Source of the DNA: DASUTW01 sp035513995 | GTDB taxonomy: Bacteria > Actinomycetota > UBA4738 > CALAEC01 | Direction: 5' to 3' | DNA: 6,389 nucleotides | Assembly (NCBI GenBank): GCA_035513995.1 | Contig: DATKBL010000011.1 | Location: 1-6,389 of the forward strand | Part shown: piece after piece, positions 1-5,612 of the stretch | Position numbering within the stretch: the stretch's first letter is position 1 | How the letters are laid out: the number at the start of each line of letters is the position of its first letter | Made by a program: the position numbers and the translations under genes | Notes under the pieces: model-generated | What the model was told of the DNA's origin: nothing | Database searches by the model: none | What the model saw: the letters and a program-made list of their open reading frames with translations, nothing else

Positions 1-414
1 GAACGCCACCTCGCGCATCGTGGGGCAGTAGGGATCGGCGAACGAGATGTGCGTGGTCTCGGGCCCGTCGTAGAAGGTGTCCTCGCGCCCGCTGGTCCGG
101 TCCACGAGCTGGTCGCACAGCACGAAGTGGCCCGGCTTCACGTGGGCCTGGAGTGACCCCGCCGCGCACGGCCCGATCACGCGCTCTACCCCGAGCTCCT
201 TCATCGCCCAGAGGTTCGCCCTGTACGGCACCTTGTGCGGAGGGAGCTGGTGCTTCCGCCCGTGCCTCGGGAGAAACGCAACCTCGCGTCCGCCGATCTC
301 CCCGACCGTGAACGGCGCGGAGGGTTCCCCGTAGGGGGTGTCCACCTCGACCTCGCGGGCGCCCTCGAGCAGGGAGTAGAAGCCCGATCCCCCGAAGATG
401 CCGACAGTGGTCAG
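1..414 (-). CDS. mtnP: S-methyl-5'-thioadenosine phosphorylase, N-terminal part (runs off window)
   Basis: Partial gene: 138 codons from the proposed start to the window edge; the family is usually about 260-290 residues, so roughly half is present. The enzyme phosphorolyses methylthioadenosine to adenine and methylthioribose-1-phosphate in the cytoplasm, for purine and methionine salvage. Visible signatures are the phosphate-binding loop GIFGGSGFY (residues 5-13), DTPYGEPSAP (25-34), LPRHGRKH (48-55), VPYRANLWAMKELGV (62-76), GPCAAGS (81-87), DQLVDRTSGR (101-110) and FADPYCP (125-131). The GPCAxGS and DQLVDRTSGR forms resemble the actinobacterial (Rv0535-type) members as I recall them. The closely related purine nucleoside phosphorylases are the alternative; FYDG and DRTSGR favour MTA phosphorylase. 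The start is taken as CTG at 414-412, because no ATG, GTG or TTG lies near in frame upstream and the next GTG (345-343) would remove the phosphate loop. The gene overlaps the fmdB stop, so it is probably translationally coupled to it. Confidence 0.9.
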   Translation of the reverse strand, partial: MTTVGIFGGSGFYSLLEGAREVEVDTPYGEPSAPFTVGEIGGREVAFLPRHGRKHQLPPHKVPYRANLWAMKELGVERVIGPCAAGSLQAHVKPGHFVLCDQLVDRTSGREDTFYDGPETTHISFADPYCPTMREVAF

Positions 415-429
415 GCCGTCTTCTCCTTC
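411..429 (-). promoter_or_regulatory. Ribosome binding site and CTG start of the MTA phosphorylase gene
   Basis: On the minus strand the 3' end of fmdB reads AAGGAG, then 8 nt, then CTGA. The AAGGAG (429-424) is a strong Shine-Dalgarno match at ideal distance from CTG at 414-412. The CTG shares its TG with the TGA stop of fmdB (413-411), giving a CTGA overlap equivalent to the common ATGA coupling. The protein family starts three or four residues before the GIFGGSG loop, exactly where this codon lies. Confidence 0.65.
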
Positions 430-683
430 GAGGTTGTCGTGTCCTCGGGCTTCTTCTCGGGCTTCTTCTCGGGCTTCTTCGAATCCCCGGAGGATTCCTT
501 CCGCGACCCCCGGCTGTCGTTCACGTAGAAGCCCGAGCCCTTGAAGGCGATGCCGACCGGGTGGAAGAGCTTCCGCAGGGGACCGCCGCAGATCTCACAT
601 GCGGTGAGGGGCTCCTCGGAGATCCGCTGGTTCACCTCGAACCGGTGACCGCACTCCCTGCACTCGTACTCGTAGGTCGGCAT
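411..683 (-). CDS. FmdB-family zinc-ribbon protein with disordered Lys/Glu/Pro tail
   Basis: A 90-residue protein. The N-terminus MPTYEYEC is the hallmark of the FmdB/CxxC_CxxC_SSSS family. Four cysteines, C8-x2-C11 and C29-x2-C32, form a zinc ribbon, followed by the conserved FKGSGFYVND block (47-56). Residues 57-90 are low-complexity and charged, with three KKPE repeats (69-80), so probably disordered. Its M. tuberculosis positional homologue Rv0991c (Ruc) has been reported as a redox-regulated chaperone in which the zinc cysteines control activity; a similar role here is inference from family and synteny. FmdB was named as a putative regulator of formamidase or amide use, which is not well supported as a general role. 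It lies 33 bp downstream of the cyclo-ligase gene and overlaps the next gene by 4 bp. Only 9 nt separate a TATAAT box from the ATG, with no Shine-Dalgarno sequence, suggesting a leaderless or nearly leaderless message. Confidence 0.9.
   Translation of the reverse strand: MPTYEYECRECGHRFEVNQRISEEPLTACEICGGPLRKLFHPVGIAFKGSGFYVNDSRGSRKESSGDSKKPEKKPEKKPEDTTTSKEKTA
445..480. repeat. Three perfect tandem copies of a 12-bp unit
   Basis: Plus-strand unit TCGGGCTTCTTC occurs three times without mismatch at 445-456, 457-468 and 469-480. It encodes the KKPE repeats in the C-terminal tail of the FmdB-like protein on the minus strand. The unit length is a multiple of three, so copy-number change would alter tail length without a frameshift. 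Confidence 0.95.
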
Positions 684-692
684 GACGGAGCG

Positions 693-720
693 ATTATAGG
701 TGCCCGGGGGTGGCGCTCAC
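693..720 (-). promoter_or_regulatory. Probable promoter of the fmdB-like gene (TATAAT)
   Basis: On the minus strand a perfect TATAAT lies at 698-693, rare in such GC-rich DNA. A weak -35 candidate, GTGAGC (720-715), sits 16 bp upstream and overlaps the stop codon of the cyclo-ligase gene. Transcription would be expected to start about 685-687, only 2-4 nt before the ATG at 683, leaving no room for a Shine-Dalgarno site. This fits the leaderless transcripts common in actinobacteria. It would let fmdB and the MTA phosphorylase gene be expressed apart from the cyclo-ligase gene. Confidence 0.6.
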
Positions 721-1298
721 CCGCGGCGAGCGTCGATCACCTCGCGATCGGTCACCACCACGTGAACCGGCACGTCTCCCGGCCGCGTGGGCACCACATC
801 GACGACCTGCTCCCGGAACCCGATCCCCACGAGCAGGGCCGCGGGCCCCAGCCGGGCCAGGTACCGGTCGTAGGCGCCGCCGCCGTAGCCCAGCCGGCCG
901 CCGCTGCGGTCGAAGGCCAGGCCGGGGGCAACGACCAAGTCGATCTCGGCTGGATCCACGGGATCCTTGCCCTCGGGCTCCGGAGGCCCGTAGGCGCTCG
1001 GGACCAGAGGCTCGCCCGAGGCGACCTCGGCGACCTCCATCTCGGTCCCCGCGAGGTAGGGTAGGAGTAGGCGCTTCCCGATCGCGTGGAGGTCGGAAGC
1101 GAGGTCTCGAGTCGGCACCTCCGACCCGAAGGAGGCGAAGATGAGGACGGTTGCGGCCGTTCGCATCTCGGGCAGGCCGAGGAGCCGTTCCCTGATCGCA
1201 TCGCCTCGACGACGACGTTCGCCCTCGGGGATCGCCGCCCGCACGCGGTGCATCTCCGCCCGCAGTGTGGCCTTGAGGGCGTTCGCCTCGCCCGTCAT
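717..1298 (-). CDS. 5-formyltetrahydrofolate cyclo-ligase (methenyl-THF synthetase)
   Basis: A 193-residue protein, the usual length for the family. It catalyses ATP-dependent conversion of 5-formyl-THF to 5,10-methenyl-THF, returning the inhibitory storage form of folate to the one-carbon pool in the cytoplasm. The signature is APGLAFDRSGGRLGYGGGA (residues 124-142) followed by YDRYL (143-147): this is the nucleotide/folate-binding motif PGxAFDxxGxRLGxGxGYYDRxL, with Ala142 where Tyr is common. The N-terminal basic helix with K9, R13, M16 and R20, and IFASFGSEVPT (53-63), also fit. The ATG at 1298 is chosen because the protein is then full length; the upstream sequence has only a weak GGGA, so initiation signals are poor. 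It is divergent from the GGDEF gene and is the first gene of the minus-strand block. In mycobacteria the equivalent gene (Rv0992c) is divergent directly from galU. Confidence 0.93.
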   Translation of the reverse strand: MTGEANALKATLRAEMHRVRAAIPEGERRRRGDAIRERLLGLPEMRTAATVLIFASFGSEVPTRDLASDLHAIGKRLLLPYLAGTEMEVAEVASGEPLVPSAYGPPEPEGKDPVDPAEIDLVVAPGLAFDRSGGRLGYGGGAYDRYLARLGPAALLVGIGFREQVVDVVPTRPGDVPVHVVVTDREVIDARRG

Positions 1299-1304
1299 GA
1301 TCGT

Positions 1305-1320
1305 CCCGAGCTAAGTCGGG
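1305..1320. repeat. Small inverted repeat in the divergent intergenic region
   Basis: CCCGA (1305-1309) and TCGGG (1316-1320) are inverted arms around a 6-nt spacer, 7 nt upstream of the cyclo-ligase ATG on the minus strand. It could be an operator or a short hairpin in the leader, but a 5-bp GC-rich arm is weak and may be chance. The rest of the 111-bp divergent region (1299-1409) holds a (GC)5 run at 1359-1368; I see no convincing promoter hexamers on either strand. Confidence 0.3.
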
Positions 1321-1409
1321 GGTAGGGGTGTGCCGACAAGAGACATGAGAGAACCGATGCGCGCGCGCCGACCCAAGGTCCGGAGAGCCAACGCGCCAGG
1401 GGGCCCGTC

Positions 1410-3380
1410 GTGACCCTGCGCGCTCGTCTGACCCTGTTCTTCGCCGGCATCGTCGTCGTGCCGCTCCTGGCGGCCACGCTCGTCCTCCAGGCCCTGGTGA
1501 CCCAGGAGGTGCGCCGCCGCTCCGATACTAGGCTGGAGGCTGCCTCCGCGACCGTGTCCACGTTGTGGCTGGAGCGTCTCGCCATCGTTGATCGGGAGAC
1601 GCGTCGCGCCGCCGTCGTGGCGGCCGGGCTCCTCCCCGACCCCGCTGCGGGTCTGGAGGAGCAGATGGAGCTGGAGCGTGGCACCGCCGGGCTCGACTTC
1701 CTCGTCGTCACCAACCCCCAGGGCGGCATCATCGCTGCGGCGTTGGGCTCCTCGTCGTTCTCCCAGGGCGTGCGCCCGCCGACACCCTTCGACATCGTGG
1801 ATGAGCAGAGCATGCCGGGACTGCTGCGCGCACGCGCTCCGATCTCCGCCTCGGGCAACCGGGGCACCGTCATTGGAGGCTGGTTCGTCGACTCGGACTT
1901 CCTCGGGGACCTGGCGCCACCGGCGGACGTGGAGCTCGGGCTCCGCTCCGGGATGCGTCTCCTGGCCGCTACGGACGCCTCCTTGGCCGACCTCCCCGTG
2001 GACGGGCCCTTCCCTCTCTCCGTCGAAGACGGGCGCCGGGTCGCGGTGACCGACATCCGCGGCCAGCGCGGCGAGATCGTGCTGGTCACGCCGGAGGAGG
2101 TGGCCGGGGTCCCCGGCGCGGTGTGGGGCGTGGCCCTGCTGGGGCTGCTGCTCGCGAGCATGCTGGGCTACCTCCTCGCGGGTGTGATCGCCCGCCCGGT
2201 CTACGAGCTCGCGGAGGGGGCCCGCCGCGTGGCGGCAGGTGACCTGCACACCCGCGTGACGGTCGGCGACCGCGGCGACATCGGGAACCTCGCCAACGCG
2301 TTCAACCAGATGACCGAGAACCTCGACACCTACGTGACCAGGCTGGAGGAGTCTCGGGACGAGCTCCGCCGGAACCTCGACCGGCTGGGCGAGACGCTCC
2401 GTTCCACCCACGATCTCGACGCGATGCTCGGGGTCATCGTCGACACGGCCGCAGGGACCCTCCACGCCTCGGCGGGGGCGATGTTCTTCCTGTCGCCCTC
2501 GGGGAAGCGGCTTCGGCTCCAAGCGGTGTTCGGCTACGAGCCGTCTCCCGTCTCGGAGATGCGGCTCGGGCAGGGGATCGCCGGCCGCGCGGCGGAGGGC
2601 CGGCCGATCCTCGTCCCCTCGCGTCTCGAGGAGGCGCCCAAGCGCGCGCCGGCCGAGCCCGTGGCTCGCACCGCCGTCGCCGTGCCGCTCGTCCGCGGCG
2701 ACAACACGATCGGGGTGCTGGCCCTTTACGGCCGCACCCTGCCAGATCCTTTCAACGAGGACGACGCCGCCACCCTGGTGTCGTTCGCCGGCCAGGCTTC
2801 GGTGGCGATCGAGAACGTGCTCCTGCACCAGGAGGCTGAGCGCCTCTCGCTCACCGACGGTCTCACCGGGGTGTGGAACCGCAGGTACCTGCAGCTCCAG
2901 CTCCAGAAGGAGATCGACCGCGCGGATCGGTTCTCCCGGCCGCTCTCCCTGCTCCTGGTGGACATCGACCGCTTCAAGGAGGCCAACGACGAGCACGGCC
3001 ACCTGGTCGGGGACGAGATCCTGGTCGAGGTGGTCCGCCGCCTGGTGGACTCCACCCGGAGCAACATCGACGTCGTCGCACGCTTCGGCGGGGAGGAGTT
3101 CGTCGCCGTCCTGCCGGAGACCCCGCGCGAGGGCGCCCGCGTCGTGGCCGAGAAGGTGCGGCAGGCGATCGCGCTTCGGCCGTTCGAGGCCGAGGGCGTG
3201 GAGGGGAGCATCCACATCACCGTGAGCGTCGGTGTGGCGTGCTACCCGGAGGACGGCACCACCGCGGACGCCCTGCTCCGAGCGGCCGACCGCGCGATGT
3301 ACAGGGCGAAGGAGGCCGGCCGGGACCGGGTCGAGCTGGCCGTCTCGGGGGAGTCGACCCTAGGGGGCTCCGGCGGATAG
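1410..3380 (+). CDS. Membrane-bound diguanylate cyclase: extracellular sensor, HAMP, GAF, GGDEF
   Basis: A 656-residue signalling protein that should make c-di-GMP from two GTP. Order: first membrane helix at about residues 8-30, an extracytoplasmic region of about 200 residues (31-235) resembling Cache-type sensors (VVTNPQGGIIAA), second helix at about 236-260, HAMP (about 255-310, with RPVYELAEGARRVAAGDL), a short coiled coil, GAF (about 330-472), and GGDEF (about 478-650). The cyclase domain looks active: DGLTGVWNRR (483-492), metal-binding VDIDRFK (517-523), GGEEF (560-564), VSVGVA and the ADRAMYRAKEAGRDR end. The product-inhibition I-site is absent: the RxxD position five residues before GGEEF reads SNID. 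The start is GTG at 1410, after AGGGGG (1398-1403) at 6-nt spacing, and places the first helix directly at the N-terminus. No EAL or HD-GYP domain is present. The gene ends 34 bp before galU. The sensed ligand is unknown. Confidence 0.93.
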   Translation: MTLRARLTLFFAGIVVVPLLAATLVLQALVTQEVRRRSDTRLEAASATVSTLWLERLAIVDRETRRAAVVAAGLLPDPAAGLEEQMELERGTAGLDFLVVTNPQGGIIAAALGSSSFSQGVRPPTPFDIVDEQSMPGLLRARAPISASGNRGTVIGGWFVDSDFLGDLAPPADVELGLRSGMRLLAATDASLADLPVDGPFPLSVEDGRRVAVTDIRGQRGEIVLVTPEEVAGVPGAVWGVALLGLLLASMLGYLLAGVIARPVYELAEGARRVAAGDLHTRVTVGDRGDIGNLANAFNQMTENLDTYVTRLEESRDELRRNLDRLGETLRSTHDLDAMLGVIVDTAAGTLHASAGAMFFLSPSGKRLRLQAVFGYEPSPVSEMRLGQGIAGRAAEGRPILVPSRLEEAPKRAPAEPVARTAVAVPLVRGDNTIGVLALYGRTLPDPFNEDDAATLVSFAGQASVAIENVLLHQEAERLSLTDGLTGVWNRRYLQLQLQKEIDRADRFSRPLSLLLVDIDRFKEANDEHGHLVGDEILVEVVRRLVDSTRSNIDVVARFGGEEFVAVLPETPREGARVVAEKVRQAIALRPFEAEGVEGSIHITVSVGVACYPEDGTTADALLRAADRAMYRAKEAGRDRVELAVSGESTLGGSGG

Positions 3381-3383
3381 ACT
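3354..3383 (+). promoter_or_regulatory. Possible galU promoter overlapping the GGDEF stop codon
   Basis: TAGACT (3378-3383) is a typical actinobacterial -10 hexamer; its first three bases are the TAG stop of the GGDEF gene. TCGACC (3354-3359), four of six matches to TTGACA, lies 18 bp upstream. Transcription would start about 3390 and give galU a short leader containing its GGAGG. The call rests on hexamer matches only; read-through from the upstream gene is also possible. Confidence 0.4.
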
Positions 3384-3414
3384 CCGGGCGCACGCGGCAC
3401 ACCCTGGAGGTGGC

Positions 3415-4290
3415 GTGAAGGTCAGGAAAGCCGTGATCCCCGCGGCAGGGCTGGGGACGAGGTTCCTGCCGGCGACGAAGGCCCAGCCGAAGGAGATGCT
3501 GCCGGTCGTCGACAAGCCGGCGATCCAGTACGTGGTCGAGGAGGCCGTACGGTCGGGCCTCGAAGACATCCTCATCATCACCGGGCGCGGCAAGCGCACG
3601 ATCGAGGACCACTTCGACCGCTCGTTCGAGCTGGAGCACTTCCTCGAGCAGGGCGGGAAGCACGAGGAGCTGAAGCGGGTGCGGCACATCTCCGAGATGG
3701 CCTCGATCCACTACATCCGGCAGAAGGATCCGCGGGGGCTCGGCCACGCCGTCGCCGTCGCCGAGCCCCACGTCCAGGGCGAGCCCTTCGCCGTGCTGCT
3801 CGGCGACGACATCATCGTGGCCGAGCCCCTCCTGGAGAGGATGATCGCGGTCTACGAGCGGTACGGGCGGAGCGTGATCGCCGTCCAGGAGGTCGCGCGC
3901 AGCGACATCCACCTCTACGGAGCGATCAAGCCGGAGTTCGTCGAGGACGACCTGGCCCGGGTCCTCGACATCGTGGAGAAGCCCGCCGCGGAGGAGGCCC
4001 CCTCCACGCTCGCTGCGATCGGCCGCTACGTGTTGACGCCGGAGATCTTCGCCGCCCTCCGGGAGACCTCGCCGGGGGCGGGCGGCGAGATCCAGCTCAC
4101 CGACGCGATCAGGATGCTCGCCAGCGAGCAGGCCGTCTACGCGCTCGTCTACGAGGGCGGTCGCTTCGACATCGGCAAGAAGCTCGACTATCTCCGCGCC
4201 ACGATCGAGCTGGCGGTCGACCGTGAGGACCTGGGGCCCGCCCTTCGCGCGTACCTGGCGGACCTGGTCCAGCGGAAGAAGCTCCTCTAG
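3415..4290 (+). CDS. galU: UTP-glucose-1-phosphate uridylyltransferase
   Basis: A 291-residue protein, normal for bacterial GalU. It makes UDP-glucose from UTP and glucose-1-phosphate in the cytoplasm, the precursor for exopolysaccharides, glycolipids, trehalose/glycogen-type metabolism and galactose interconversion. The sequence shows the nucleotide-binding signature AAGLGTRFLPATKAQPKEM (10-28), VDKPAIQYVVEEA, the metal-binding LGDD (129-132), the VEKP sugar-binding segment, GRYVLTPEIF, GGEIQLTDAI and FDIGKKLDYL (251-260). These separate GalU from RfbA-type glucose-1-phosphate thymidylyltransferases. The GTG start at 3415 follows GGAGG (3406-3410) at 4-nt spacing; MKVRKAVIPAAGLGTR is the expected N-terminus. 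It stops 2 nt before the next start, so it is almost certainly co-transcribed with the MoeA-like gene, as in mycobacteria and corynebacteria. Confidence 0.97.
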   Translation: MKVRKAVIPAAGLGTRFLPATKAQPKEMLPVVDKPAIQYVVEEAVRSGLEDILIITGRGKRTIEDHFDRSFELEHFLEQGGKHEELKRVRHISEMASIHYIRQKDPRGLGHAVAVAEPHVQGEPFAVLLGDDIIVAEPLLERMIAVYERYGRSVIAVQEVARSDIHLYGAIKPEFVEDDLARVLDIVEKPAAEEAPSTLAAIGRYVLTPEIFAALRETSPGAGGEIQLTDAIRMLASEQAVYALVYEGGRFDIGKKLDYLRATIELAVDREDLGPALRAYLADLVQRKKLL

Positions 4291-4292
4291 TC

Positions 4293-5498
4293 GTGCGCTC
4301 CATCGAGGAGGCGCGTGAGGCCATCCTGCGGGCTGTCCGGCCGCTCGCCCCGATCGAGCTGCCCCTCCAGGAGTCCCACGGGTGCGTGCTCGCCGCGGAC
4401 GTCGTGGCCGAGTACGATCTGCCTCCCTTCTCCTCCGCCGAGGTCGGGGGCTATGCCGCTCGCGCCGCCGACATCCACGCGGCGAGCGGGGACGCGCCGG
4501 TGGCCCTGAGACTGGCCGCGGGCGCCGACCCCTCCCGCCCGGCCGGCGAGACCGTGGGCTGGGGGGAGGCCGTGCCCGTTTCGGCCGGGGGCCCGGTGCC
4601 GGCGGGCGCCGACTGTGTGATCCCGCTGGACCGATGCCGTCTCCACGGCGAGGGGATCGCCGTCACCTCCCCCGCCGAGGCGGGGGCCTTCATCCATCCC
4701 GCCGGCAGGGACGTCGCGGCCGGCGACGTGCTCGTCCCGGCCGGCCGGAAGCTCTCCTCGGCGGAGATGGCCGTCCTGGCCACCGCAGGCCATCCCGCCC
4801 CGCTCGCCTACCCCAGGGTGCGGGTCGGGGTGATGAGCATCGCCGAGGGGCTCGTGGAGCCGGGGCGGCCGGCGGCGTTCGGTCAGTCTCGCGAGGCTGC
4901 CTCGTTCGCGGTCGTGGGCGCTCTGCGGGAGGCGGGCGCCGTCCCCTACCGCGTCGGGATGGTCCCCCCGGAGGGGCAGGAGCTCCGGGAGGCCGTTCTG
5001 ACGAACCTCTCCCGGGCGGACTGCTTCGTCTGCACCGTCGGTGCCACCGACGCCGACCTCGAGCCCGAGACGCTCGACGGCCTCGGCGTGGAGTTCGACG
5101 ACGTGGCGATGTATCCGGGCATGGTCTACGGCTTCGGCGTCAAGGACGGCGTCCCGTTCTTCGTGCTCCCCGCCTCACCCGTCTCGACGTTCGTGGTCTT
5201 CGAGGTCCTCGTCCGCCCGGCGATCCTCCGGATGATGGGCCGACGGGACATCTCGCGTCCCGAGGTGCAGGCCGTCCTCGAGGAGGCGGTCTCGGGCCCC
5301 TCGGGCGTCACGATGTACGTCCCCGCCCGCGTTGAGCACCGGGACGGATGGCGCGCGCACCCCACGCGCGGGGCCGACGCGGACAGCTTCGCGGCGGTGG
5401 TGCGGGCGAACGGCCTGATCGTGATCCCGCCCGGTGAGACCGAGCCGGAGGCGGGCGACCGCGTCCGCGTGCGCATCTTCCGTCCGCTCGAGCGCTAG
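4293..5498 (+). CDS. MoeA/gephyrin-fold protein with degenerate active site, Glp-like
   Basis: A 401-residue protein covering the whole MoeA fold. True MoeA inserts molybdate into adenylated molybdopterin, but the catalytic signatures are eroded. PPFDNSAMDGYA has become PPFSSAEVGGYA (44-55), with Gly52 in place of the essential Asp (Asp59 of E. coli MoeA). The MTGAPVP segment is VSAGGPVP, losing the Thr. STGDELV is SIAEGLV (182-188), GQIxDSN is GQSREA (197-202), SGGVSVG is TVGATDA (248-254) and LPGNPVS is LPASPVS (292-298). VAMYPGMVYGFG (271-282) keeps the PGM form I recall from actinobacterial MoeA1/Glp proteins instead of KPGKP. It lies just after galU and before a GlpR-like membrane gene. 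I infer a structural or scaffold role like Glp of C. glutamicum, which binds FtsZ. A divergent, still active MoeA is less likely. The GTG start at 4293 has only a weak, distant GGAAG upstream; coupling to galU probably drives initiation. Confidence 0.85.
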   Translation: MRSIEEAREAILRAVRPLAPIELPLQESHGCVLAADVVAEYDLPPFSSAEVGGYAARAADIHAASGDAPVALRLAAGADPSRPAGETVGWGEAVPVSAGGPVPAGADCVIPLDRCRLHGEGIAVTSPAEAGAFIHPAGRDVAAGDVLVPAGRKLSSAEMAVLATAGHPAPLAYPRVRVGVMSIAEGLVEPGRPAAFGQSREAASFAVVGALREAGAVPYRVGMVPPEGQELREAVLTNLSRADCFVCTVGATDADLEPETLDGLGVEFDDVAMYPGMVYGFGVKDGVPFFVLPASPVSTFVVFEVLVRPAILRMMGRRDISRPEVQAVLEEAVSGPSGVTMYVPARVEHRDGWRAHPTRGADADSFAAVVRANGLIVIPPGETEPEAGDRVRVRIFRPLER

Positions 5499-5521
5499 TT
5501 CGCGAAGATCCCCGAGGATGA

Positions 5522-5550
5522 TTGAACCACTACATCTTGGGTGTTAGCGT
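5522..5550 (+). promoter_or_regulatory. Probable promoter of the GlpR-like membrane-protein gene
   Basis: TTGAAC (5522-5527) and TAGCGT (5545-5550) are separated by exactly 17 bp and fit a housekeeping-sigma promoter with a TAnnnT -10. Transcription would start about 5557, leaving a leader of about 53 nt. The surrounding 111-bp gap is visibly less GC-rich than the flanking genes. A weak CCAGA/TCTGG inverted repeat (5553-5571) covers the predicted start of the transcript. Confidence 0.5.
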
Positions 5551-5595
5551 GCCCAGAAGGCCCATATCTGGCGGCTCGACCGGGGAACGGCCGAC

Positions 5596-5612
5596 GGAGG
5601 TGCCGGGCGTTG
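5596..5612 (+). promoter_or_regulatory. Ribosome binding site that decides the TTG start at 5610
   Basis: GGAGG (5596-5600) lies 9 nt before TTG (5610-5612). This start places the first membrane helix at the very N-terminus, as in related small actinobacterial membrane proteins. The longer in-frame reading from GTG 5541 would add a Pro/Arg-rich stretch with no helix, has no ribosome binding site, and would begin inside the -10 box of the proposed promoter. Confidence 0.75.

Noticed and set aside
445..480. Short direct repeats considered as a CRISPR or regulatory iteron array
   Set aside because: The 12-bp units are contiguous, lack spacers, and simply encode KKPE repeats in a coding frame.
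1299..1409. Divergent promoters for the cyclo-ligase and GGDEF genes
   Set aside because: Promoters must exist nearby, but no pair of hexamers with acceptable spacing is convincing; a TTGTCG on the minus strand lacks a matching TAnnnT at 16-19 bp.
1311..3215. Long 634-codon open frame on the minus strand opposite the GGDEF gene
   Set aside because: Its translation is rich in His, Arg, Glu and Gly with no recognisable domain and mirrors the codon bias of the GGDEF gene; the plus strand has clear motifs throughout.
3217..3912. 231-codon minus-strand frame over the GGDEF/galU junction
   Set aside because: No family resemblance; antisense shadow of two well supported genes.
4382..5335. 317-codon plus-strand frame inside the MoeA-like gene
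   Set aside because: Extreme Arg/Gly composition typical of an off-frame reading of GC-rich coding DNA; the overlapping frame gives a full MoeA fold.
5499..5521. Possible terminator after the MoeA-like gene
   Set aside because: The TCGCGA palindrome is too short and is not followed by a T run; no hairpin of useful length was found.
5541..5609. GTG at 5541 as start of the membrane-protein gene
   Set aside because: No ribosome binding site, lies in the proposed promoter, and adds a Pro/Arg-rich stretch; TTG 5610 has GGAGG at 9 nt and starts at the membrane helix.
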